Shown one piece after another: positions 33,036 through 43,600 of a DNA stretch of 64,000 nucleotides (the first letter of the stretch is position 1; the number at the start of each line of letters is the position of its first letter). The stretch is from Musa acuminata AAA Group (Eukaryota > Streptophyta > Magnoliopsida > Zingiberales > Musaceae). The stretch is from NCBI RefSeq assembly GCF_036884655.1, contig NC_088357.1, forward strand, positions 6,767,501 to 6,831,500, written 5' to 3'. Below the pieces are notes generated by a model. The model made no database searches. It was not told the DNA's origin and was given only the letters and a program-made list of their open reading frames with translations. A program made the position numbers and the translations under genes.

Positions 33036-34681
33036 CTCCAGTCCAGGAGTGCTGAGAGAGAGGACCGAGATGAATAGGGAAACTAGAGCTAGGTTTAGAA
33101 ACGGCCTGGTCGATCAGGCCAGTCTATTGATGAAAAGGGGTCCGAGTTGAATCGAAATCGGGAAGGCAGCAAGTCGGTCTGTCCGAGTCAATCTGACCGG
33201 TTTCGAACATCACGCAGTGTAAGGTCTCCGCACTCTGTAACTGCGTCGACCTGCGAAAGTGGCGGATCCCGATAGAGGAGCAGGAGAGTATACCACCCAA
33301 ACGGTAGCGGCAGATAAGAGCTTAGAGCAGCGGAGGGCAGCGCCGCCGGCTGGAAGAGGCGGCGGAGGATAATTTGCCCCAAAAACACAGTAAAGTGAAC
33401 AAAAGGCAAAATTTGCCCACCAATTAGAAAACGATCATTTCATTTTTAATCTCTCTCCCTTTTTTTTTGTGTTTTTTTTCCCGCAGCACATCGGTGCATC
33501 ACTCCCACATGTGAAAAAGAGCTCATCATCAAGACGAAAATAATAACAGGCACATAAGACGTTCAACGAAGAACCAAACCCTCGATCTGAGCGAAACATT
33601 CATATATATACTTTGGGAAAACAAATTTTGTCACTACAATTAAAGAAAGGGAGATTTAACGCACCTGTTACCTTCGTACATAGGGCTAACGACAGATTAT
33701 CGTTGATAGTTAGATATTGTCAATATTCTAGTTTATAAACTTCAAACATTTATATTAAAATTTTATAATTATAAAATAAAATAATAGAAAAAAAATAATT
33801 TTAACGTTACAATTAGTGATGATAGACGACGCCGCTGAAGATAAATGCATCAACACTGACGCAGATGCAGAGCGACGAAAGGATCGCTCAATGTTTTGAT
33901 ATCGATGCAAATATCGAACGATCCTTTCATCGCTTGACAATTGCATCAATGTTGATGTAACGAGTGAACGATGTAATGTAATCGACATCGATGGAGTTGC
34001 TGCGCAATGAAAGGACTACTCGATATCTATCGCTCGACAACTATATCGACGCTGATACAAATATAAAACGATGCCATCATCCATGACTATCAATATTGTC
34101 CTCCATTACCTGAAACATTAAAATTATCTTTTTATATATTATTTTTATTTTTTCATCGGTAAAACCGATAACGTTAGGATAAATAAATCTAAATGTTTCA
34201 CTTTAATTATAAGGATTTAATATAATTTTTTTAAATTTAAGAACCAAAATACTAAGAAAGTCTAACCATATATAATAATCTATAATTAACCCTGAAGCTT
34301 TTTTTACTATAATAAAAAAAGTTTAACTTCCGAAATAGATTTAATGAGAACCACCAATATCTGCCTTCAAAGATCTCATGTCATAATTTTTCTTATGCAA
34401 ACAAAAATTTCCTTAAAGACATGCTATTTTCCAACAAAAGATTCAATTAAACAGGGACCATAGGTCATGGGAGGACCTGATTCAAATCTTCGTAAAACTA
34501 ATTACCCACAGGCATCTAAAAAACCAAAAATAATAAAAAACAAGAAGGCATGTCCTAAGCAAGATTTATAGTAAATATGTTAAACGAAGGACTCCAATAT
34601 TCTGATTACAGATATTTTGGCACATAAAATACATAATATTTTAACTTCTTTTGTTGGAGATGGCTGACAGATACTTTTGCA
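33036..34681. other. COQ3 upstream region and D-LDH 3' flank
   Basis: About 33036-33400 is GC-rich and is probably the COQ3 leader and promoter. About 33600-33790 and 34090-34680 are AT-rich with nothing recognisable; the last part should hold the D-lactate dehydrogenase 3' untranslated region. About 33830-34080 holds a degenerate CGATG/CATCG-rich segment with an inverted repeat, described separately. No gene was seen. Confidence 0.4.
33872..33933. repeat. Inverted repeat within a CGATG-rich segment
   Basis: Arms at 33872-33886 (GCGACGAAAGGATCG) and 33919-33933 (CGATCCTTTCATCGC) are complementary with one mismatch, around a 32-base loop. Related words (CAACTATATCGACGCTGATAC and others) continue to about 34080. 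It could be a worn miniature element, but neither ends nor target duplication can be recognised. Confidence 0.6.
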
Positions 34682-37600
34682 CTATATACAGATATGAGGA
34701 GGAATCAGCTTCCCTGGATTCATGATATAGTTGGGATCTAAGACCGACTTTATTCTTTTCATTGTTCTTAATGCCCCAGTACCAAGCTCCTTCTCCAGAT
34801 ACTGTAATAATCATGAGAAAGCAAAGAAATAAAAAAAATATTAAAATGGGTTTTCCACTCTTCTATCCGATAACAATCCAGGGATTATACAAAATTTCTG
34901 CTCAAAATTCTATTTAAGCAACAAAGATTAGACAGGTTATTCGTGCCTATGTTTATAATGTGATGGCTTAAATTTATAATAAGAATGAAAAAACAACATA
35001 ACTTCATGAAATGTGGTAAAACACATATTTCTCTAATACACTCAGCAGTCATAAGACTATTTAAATACTAAATAAAAACATTTCTCACTGGTTAATAATA
35101 TTTTCTAAATTGTGTGATAATGTCCAGATCTATACATAGCTAGAATGAGGCATGCATGTAGTCTACATGAAATTCTGATAGATTTTATAATGTACCATAT
35201 TACTCTGCAAGACAATACATCTTTCTGATAAACACAATCTACTGAACTCAAAGGAATCCTGATGCATTTTATGGCCATATCTTGCTTGTGAAACGTGCAT
35301 ATAAACCATGGAAGAAGATGATGCTGCTTAAGACTGTTTAACCAAAAAGAGCTTTAACATGAGTGAAAAAAATCTACCTTCATTTTCCCAGTACCAACAC
35401 CATGCTCTCCTGTACATGTTCCTGTTCAGAGAAAGCTCAAAATTAAGAGTGATGGCTGGAAATACCAAAGTAGCAATATCCAACATTCAGATTCAGAAAC
35501 AGGAATAACTACAAAATATTTAAGTAAAGACATCTAGCAGGATCTCTGAAACAAAAGCTAAATACCATAAGGCTTCTCAGGCAAGAAAAACTGATGCCCA
35601 CAAATAATGCTAGAAGATACTTTTATACCAGATAATGCAACAAAGTTAAAGGTCAAATTTTTAAAAATCTTAGGCCATCTGTCTCGGTTACTTGTCAAGA
35701 AAATTAGTATCCCATTAGTACGACACTTGGAATAGCAACACAAAACCAGAGATGTTTCTGGGTTTAAATAGTTTCTAAATGCAAAAAAACAGGTTGCAGC
35801 AATCCTACCAGAAAAGGTAATTACCCGTTTAATAACTGCAAAGAGATTAACATGAATGGTTAAAAGCTGCAGGAAAATGTTAATACTTCTACTTTGAGCA
35901 ATTACAGAGTAAATTGATCATATAGTGAAGAACATAATGATTGAATACTTCTCTTAGCTATGGTTGGTTCATTTGCACATGGTAAAGGATGTAATTAAAG
36001 AAGAAAGTTGTACTATTTTCTTCTTAAGCACAAGGAATGTAATATAGGGCAAATAGCCATAATATCAAATCTATTGTAGGACACTGAGTTCTACCAGCAG
36101 TATTAAAAACAAATTATCTATAATTTAATAATGTGGTATAGAAAAAGAGAAGATAAGAGAGATAAAAGAACGAGCAACTCCTAAGGGTAAATGTTTTATA
36201 CCTTAGTGGATGGTAAAATGATATCATTGGAAAAAAGATTATAGACTTATAGAACTTACACATAATGAGGGAAAAAAGAATTAATCATTTGTTTAAGCGA
36301 TTAATGTCTCAGATAGAATCCCTCTCCTCTTTTTATAGACCTCTAGGTATAAGCACAAAAAGGGTTAACTTCATCTTTCCTTCTTTGCATTCAGATGGTT
36401 GAGGATCAGAATATCCATCAAAGGAAACACAATTCACAACCCATATTGCAAATTAATCAATATGCTCTTTGTACTAAAAGAACTGGCTCAGAGCTGTTTT
36501 TGCAACACCAGAAAATAGTTCAACTCTCAACAGTGCATATCCCTCTCCCACAGAAAGAAAATTGCAAGGAGCCATGAGCTAAAATTTGTTATAGAGTCAG
36601 AAGGAAAATGATAAATAGTAAAGTAACATGTTACTGTTATTGACATGACAATCTAGGTGATATGTGATATGGCAAAAAATGGCAGACCCAGCACAGCCGG
36701 ACGGGACAGAAGCAGGTAATGGTTAAAGCTCGCCCATACCCTGCGATCCCCCGATCTCCCACGCAACCCCCTGAGCAACGCACTGCCCGAGGCTTTCCGT
36801 ACCCTGCAGCAGCTCGGCCTCCCACACAACCCCAGCGGTAACATCAAACCTCCTCTATAAACACCCCTGAGTCCTAAGCAAAAGAGGAGGGGGGGGGATC
36901 AGACACTCAACAGACGGAGGTGCGAGACGGTGTCGCCTCTTCCTGGCGCTGTGGCGGAGCTTCTTCCCGACCGGGACGACCCGACCTCCCGACCCGAACC
37001 ACCGAGCTCGGCTGCTGGGAGACCCCGAGGAGCGCCCCCAGAAAGATCCCCGTCATCCGGACCCGAACCAAGCCGCGACGGCCCCCGATGCCACGGCTAA
37101 AAAAGTTACTTACACTAACATAATGGCGCTAGAAGGAGGGCCCCGAAATGACGGTACGTTAGCCTTCTCCTTGGTCGCTCCATTGCAGCCGACCTGCACC
37201 AGCAGCAACGACTCTTGGGACCGGTCTCGGCTCCTCGGCCCCGCGCGTCTCGGCCACTCGGCCCCACGCGCGCAGCCAACCCGAGCGCCTCGACGCCTCG
37301 GCCCCACGCGCGCGGCCAACCCGTGCGCCTCGAGCCCCTCGGCCCCACGCGAGCGGTTCGGCCCCACGCGCGCGGCCAAACGCGGGCGGCCCCCCGCTCG
37401 GTCCCACGCGAGCGGCCGACCCGCCCGCGTCCCACGCGCGCGGCCAGCCTGCCCGCGCCGAGCGCAACAGCCCGTTCGGTCCCACGCGAGCGGCCGACCC
37501 GCCCGCGTCCCACGCGCGCGGCCAGCCCGCCCGCGCCGAGCGCAACAGCCCGCTCGGTCCCACGCGAGCGGCCGACCCGCCCGCGTCCCACGCGCACGGC

Positions 37601-40600
37601 CAGCCCGCCCGCGCCGAGCGCAACAGCCCGCTCGGTCCCACGCGAGCGGCCGACCCGCCCGCGTCCCACATGCGCGGCCAGCCCGCTCGGTCCCACGCGC
37701 GCGGCCGACCCGCCCGCGTCCCACGCGCGCGGCCAGCCTGCCCGCGCCGAGCGCAACAGCCCGCTCGGTCCCACGCGCGCGGCCGACCCGCCCGCGTCCC
37801 ACGCGCGCGGCCAGCATGCCCGCGCCGAGCGCAACAGCCCGCTCGGTTCCACGCGCGCGCGGCCAGCCCGCCCGTGCCGAGCGCAACAACCCCTCGGTCC
37901 CACGCGCGCGGCCGACCCGCCCGCGCCAAGCGCTTCGACCCCGGCATGCACATCAAGATGGGCACCGCGCGGGTCGTGGTGGCCTCCACGGCTGGCGCCG
38001 CTCGGTCCTTCCTCAAGGCGCGCGACCTCCAGTTCGCCAACCGCCCCTCCACCATCAGCAGGAAGGACGTCACCCTCGACGGCTAGAACTTCGTGCTCTC
38101 CAACTACGGGCCCCGGTGGAAGCTCCTCCGCAGGTTCGCTAACCTCCACCTACTCGGCTTCCCGGTCCTCGGACCTCGGCTTTTCGGCTTCTCGGACCTC
38201 GGCGTCTCGGCTTCTCGGTCTCCTCGGCCTCATGCGCAGCGAGCAGCACGCTGCCTCGCTGCCTCGGCTTCTCGGCTCCTCAGTCCTTGGACCTCGGCAG
38301 TCGGCCCTCGGTCCTCGGACCTCGGCAGTTGTCCTCGACCTCACACGCAGCTCGCTGCCTCACTGCCTCGGCCATTCGGCCTCATGCGCAGCCAATGCGC
38401 TACCACACTGCCTCGGCCACTTGGCCACGTGCGCAGCAACACGCTGCAGCCCGCCTCAGCTGCTCGGCTAAGGCGTTGCCTGCTGACTCGGCCACTCGGC
38501 CTCATGCGCAGCAAGCAGCACGCTCCCTCGCTGCCTCGGCCACTCGGCCACGTGCGCAGCAACACGCTGCAGCCCGCCTCAGCTGCTCGGCTAAGGCGTT
38601 GCCTGCTGCCTCGGCCACTCGGCCTCTTGCGCAGCCAGCACGCAGCCTCGCCGTCTTGGCCACTCGGCCCCACACGCACGGCCAACCCGCAAGCCGCAAG
38701 CGCCTCGACCACAAGCGCCTCGAGACTTCCTCTATGCATGCACAAGTAGCTCCTCGGCCACAGCATGCATAAGGAGAGATATGGCGTCGCTTGAGAGACT
38801 CGGCCTCTTGCGTAACAAACACGCTGCCTTGCTGCCTCGCTGCCTCGGCCACTTGGCCTCAGGCGCAGCCAACACGCTGCCTCGCTGCCTCGGCCACTCG
38901 GCCTCGAGCGCCACCAGCACGCAGCCTCGCTGCCTCGCTGCCTCGGCCACTCGGCCTCATGCACAGCCAGCACGCAGTTCGCTGCCTCGACTCCTCGGCC
39001 TCGTGCGCAGCCAACACGTAGCCTTGCTGCCTCGCTGCCTCGGCTACTCGGCCTCATGCGCAGCCGGCAAGCAGCCTCGCTGCCTCGGCCATTCGGCCTC
39101 GTGCGCAGCCAGCATGCAGCCTCGCTGCCTCGGCCACTCGGCCTCATGCGCAGCCAGCACGCAGCCTCGCTGCCTCGGCCACTCGGCCTCATGCGCAGCC
39201 AACACGCTGCCTCGCTACCTCGGCCACTCGGCCTCATGCGTAGCAAACGCGCTGCCTTACTGCCTCGCTGCCTCGGCCACTCGGCCTCGTGCGCAGCCAG
39301 CAAGCAGTCTCGCTGCCTCGGCCACTCGGCCTCGAGCGCAACCAGCACGCAGCCTCGCTGCCTCGGCCACTCGGCCTCATGCGCAGCCAACACGCTGCCT
39401 CGCTGCCTCGGCCATTCGGCCTCGTGCGCAGCCAACACGTAGCCTTGCTGCCTCGGCTACTCGGCCTCATGCGCAGCCGGCAAGCAGCCTCGCTGCCTCG
39501 GCCATTCGGCCTCGTGCGCAGCCAGCACGCAGCCTCGCTGCCTCGGCCACTCGGCCTCGTGCGCAGCCAGCAAGCAGCCTCGCTGCCTCGGCCACTCAGC
39601 CTCATGCGCAGCCAACATGCTGCCTCGCTGCCTCGGCCACTCGGCCTCAGGCGCAGCCAACACGCTGCCTCGCTGCCTCGGCCACTCGGCCTCGTGCGCA
39701 GCCAACACGTAGCCTTGCTGCCTCGCTGCCTCGGCTACTCGGCCTCATGCGCAGCCGGCAAGCAGCCTCGCTGCCTCGGCCATTCGGCCTCGTGCGCAGC
39801 TAGCAAGCAGCCTCGCTGCCTCGGCCACTCGGCCTCGAGCGCAACCAGCACGCAGCCTCGCTGCCTCGCTGCCTCGGTCATTCGGCCTCGTGCGCAGCCA
39901 ACACGTAGCCTTGCTGCCTCGCTGCCTCGGCTACTCGGCCTCATGCGCAGCCGGCAAGCAGCCTCGCTGCCTCGGCCATTCGGCCTCGTGCGCAGCCAGC
40001 AAGCAGCCTCGCTGTCTCGGCCACTCGGCCTCGAGCGCAACCAGCACGCAGCCTCGCTGCCTCGGCCACTCGGCCTCATGCGCAGCCAACACGCTGCCTC
40101 GCTGCCTCGGCCATTCGGCCTCGTGCGCAGCCAACACGTAGCCTCGCTGCCTCGGCTACTCGGCCTCATGCGCAGCCGGCAAGCAGCCTCGCTGCCTCGG
40201 CCATTCGGCCTCGTGCGTAGCCAGCACGCAGCCTCGCTGCCTCGGCCATTCGGCCTCGTTCGCAGCCAGCACGCAGCCTCGCTGCCTCGGCCCCTCGGCC
40301 CCATGCGCAGCAAGCACTACGCCACCTCGGCCCCCTGCGAAGCCTGCCTGCGCCGAGCCTACCTTAGCGCGGCTTGCCCGCCTGAGCGGTGTCCCTCAGT
40401 CGTAGCCTGCCTGCGCCGAGTACCTCGGCCATATTCACTACCGAGTCTATCTTAGGGCGGCTTACCCGCTAGGGTCTCGCCCCTCGGTCGCAGCCTGCCT
40501 GCGCCGAGCTCCTCGGCTGTATTCACTGTCGAGTCTATCTCAAGGCGGCATACCCACCTGGGTTACGCCCCTCGGACGCAGCCTGTCTGCACCGAACACC

Positions 40601-43600
40601 TCGGACACACACTGCCGAGATCTACCTCAGCGCGCCCTACCCGCCTCCGACGTGTTCCTCGGTCGTATGGTGCCCGAGACCGCTTCCTCGCGTCCTGCCC
40701 GCCTGCTCGTGCTACTCGGCCGCATGCCCCTCGCGACCACGCCTGCGCGGCCTGCTCGCCTGCGTCGTGCTCCTCGGCAACGTGATGACCGAGACCACAC
40801 CTGCGCGGCCTGCCCGCCTGTGTCGTGCTCCTCGCTTCCATCATCCCCGAGACACACCTGCGCGACCAGCCCGCCTGCGCCGTGCTCCTTGGCTCCGTGT
40901 TCCCGAGACAGAGCAGCGCCGCCAGTACGCCTGCGTCGTGCCCCTCGGCTCCATAAACCCCGAGACACGCCTGTGCAGACAACCGGCCCGCGCCGAACTC
41001 CCCGACCATACCCACCTGGGTTACACCCCTCGGTCGCAGCCTGCCTGCGCCGAATGCCTCGGCTCCATGCTCGCCGAGCCTACCTCCTCGGTCGTGTAAC
41101 GCCGGAGGTCACCGCCTCGGTCGCTAAACGCCCGAGGCCACAACCTCGGTCGCACAATACCCGAGACCACGCCTGCGTCGTGCTCCTCGGCTTTTCGGCT
41201 TTACGCCACCCGAGACCACGCCTGCGCGGCCTGCCCGCCTACGTCGTGCTCGTCGGCTCTTCGGCTTTACGCCACCCGAGACCACGCCTGCGCGGCCTGC
41301 CCGCCTGCGTCGTGCTCGTCGGCTCTTCGGCTTTACGCCACCCGAGACCACGCCTGCGCGGCCTGCCCGCCTGCGTCGTGCTCCTCGGCTCTTCGGCTTT
41401 ACGCCACCCGAGACCACGCCTGCGCGGCCTGCCCGCCTGCGTCGTGCTCATCGGCTCTTCGGCTTTACGCCACCCGAGACCACGCCTGCGCGGCCTGCCC
41501 GCCTGCGTCGTGCTCCTCGGCTCTTCGGCTTTACGCCACCCGAGACCACGCCTGCGCGGCCTGCCCGCCTGCGTCGTGCTCGTCGGCTCTTCGGCTTTAC
41601 GCCACCCGAGACCACGCCTGCGCGGCCTGCCCGCCTGCGTCGTGCTCGTCGGCTCTTCGGCTCTACGCCATCCCGAGACCACACCTGCGCGGTTGCCCCG
41701 CCTGCGTTGTGCTCCTCGGCCCTCGGCTCTACGCCATCCCGAGATCACACCTGCGCGGTCACCCCGCCTGCGTTGTGCTCCTCAGCCCTCGGCTCTACGC
41801 CTCCCGAGACCACACCTGCGCGGTTGCCCCGCCTGCGTTGTGCTCCTCGGCCCTCGGCTCTACGCCTCCCGAGATCACACCTGCGCGGTCACCCCGCCTG
41901 CGTTGTGCTCCTCGGCCCTCGGCTCTACGCCTCCCGAGATCACACCTGCGCGGTCACCCCGCCTGCGTTGTGCTCCTCGGCCCTCGGCTCTATGCCTCCC
42001 GAGATCACGCCTGCGCGGTCACCCCGCCTGCGTTGTGCTCCTCAGTCCTCATCGGCTCCATCGGCCCCGAGTCTAACCCTGCTCGGCTTCCTGACTAAGT
42101 TGCGCACTTCGGCCCCATGTTGCACGAGACACGTCCGCGCGGCTAGCCCGCCTGCGTCATACGCCTCGGATATGCATGACCAGCCCACCTGAAGTAAAAA
42201 GCCATGCATCGGACCCCCTGCATGCAAGAACCGACGCATAGCTCCTTTCGGGGGGGCATATGATATGGCAAAAAATGGCAGACCCAGCACAGCCGGACGG
42301 GACAGAAGCAGGTAATGGTTAAAGCTCGCCCATACCCTGCGATCCCCCGATCTCCCACGCAACCCCCTGAGCAACGCACTGCCCGAGGCTTTCCGTACCC
42401 TGCAGCAGCTCGGCCTCCCACACAACCCCAGCGGTAACATCAAACCTCCTCTATAAACACCCCTGAGTCCTAAGCAAAAGAGGAGGGGGGGGGATCAGAC
42501 ACTCAACAGACGGAGGTGCGAGACGGTGTCGCCTCTTCCTGGCGCTGTGGCGGAGCTTCTTCCCGACCGGGACGACCCGACCTCCCGACCCGAACCACCG
42601 AGCTCGGCTGCTGGGAGACCCCGAGGAGCGCCCCCAGAAAGATCCCCGTCATCCGGACCCGAACCAAGCCGCGACGGCCCCCGATGCCACGGCTAAAAAA
42701 GTTACTTACACTAACAATATGTACCAAGTCTTTTAACAAATTTAGCAGGTGAAACTAATTGCAATCACAGCAAAAGTTGTGTAGCAACTTTGTGGACCTA
42801 AATTACAATCAATTAACCACTAGGTAACTGGAGATATAGCTGTTCAATTCATCTCTCTGATAAGAATGTTGTCATGAACAGAAGCATCAAAGACATGAGC
42901 TGCAACCAGTCAATTCAGCTGATTACATAAACAGATAGTAAGACAAATAAAAGGAATTGAAGACCAGATTTTTGAATAAAAAGAACGGGTAGCAGTCCCA
43001 GAGAGAATAGTTCCCAATTAGTTGTTCTGAGACTAACAAGAATAGAAGTAGAATTGAACGATCATTTCTGTACCATAAATTTTGCAATCCATAATCCATT
43101 ATACTTTCCTCCGTAAAATTTGATTCTTGTCACATGAAATTAAAAATGGTAATATTCCTAAGTACCTTCCATGGATAAGGCAGTGTGAATCATAAAATGG
43201 TTCAGTCTCTCTGCTTCTTGGCATTGTTCGTCTTGATCAGGATCAAATATAATAACTGTGTGGAAGTTTCCATCACCAGCATGAGCTATGACCATGCTGA
43301 GGGCATCAAGGGAGCAAATTAGACATCCAGCTAATCATAACAACCTACATGTTCAACTTGGGAAAAGCTCTTCTGAACCTCATGATTTAAGAATTACATC
43401 TTGTATGATATTATACTCTAAATTGATCCAAATAGATTAAATAATTTCATTATAAGATACCACAACAATGGAGATGCATCAAGCTCTTGCTTAGATTTTG
43501 ATATACATTCTGCCAGCCTTGACAAAGGAACACATACATCCTGTAAAAGGAAATCGATTAGTGTGCATGGTAACTATCTGAATTCTAGCTAAAATGAAAT

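Larger units (their letters stand above)
36665..42716 (+). mobile_element. Non-autonomous LTR retroelement filled with GC-rich tandem arrays (D-LDH intron 16)
   Basis: A 6,052-bp element has two 456-bp direct terminal repeats (36665-37120 and 42261-42716) that begin TGATATGG and end CTAACA. It is flanked by the perfect 5-bp target duplication ATATG (36660-36664 and 42717-42721). A primer-binding-like TGGCGCTAGAAGGAGGG lies at 37124-37140, just inside the left LTR. A G-run (about 42250-42256) lies just before the right LTR. Both place the element on the plus strand, antisense to the host gene. No gag, protease, integrase or reverse transcriptase is encoded. The interior is a P450 fragment and four tandem arrays. 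Mobility must have been supplied in trans. The LTRs look identical by eye, so insertion was recent. I cannot assign a superfamily; a TGGCGC-type primer site is more usual in Gypsy than in Copia. Confidence 0.93.

Noticed and set aside
37110..38149. Arg/Gly/Ala- or Pro/Arg-rich open frames of 259-344 codons on both strands
   Set aside because: They are produced by a 78-bp stop-free tandem unit of extreme GC content, and no family feature is seen apart from the short P450 fragment on the plus strand.
38341..40455. Long open frames (up to 388 codons) with repeats such as [15 protein letters not shown]
   Set aside because: A 15-codon tandem DNA repeat, open in several frames and both strands at once. 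Simultaneous openness argues against a protein.
37215..42060. Regular repeats that could be mistaken for a CRISPR array
   Set aside because: Units are contiguous without unique spacers, GC-rich, of several unit lengths and inside a plant LTR element in a plant intron.
40652..42076. A 474-codon plus-strand frame with repeated [20 protein letters not shown]
   Set aside because: It is the translation of the 66-bp array, and the minus strand is equally open. It lies inside an LTR element with no start context or family match.
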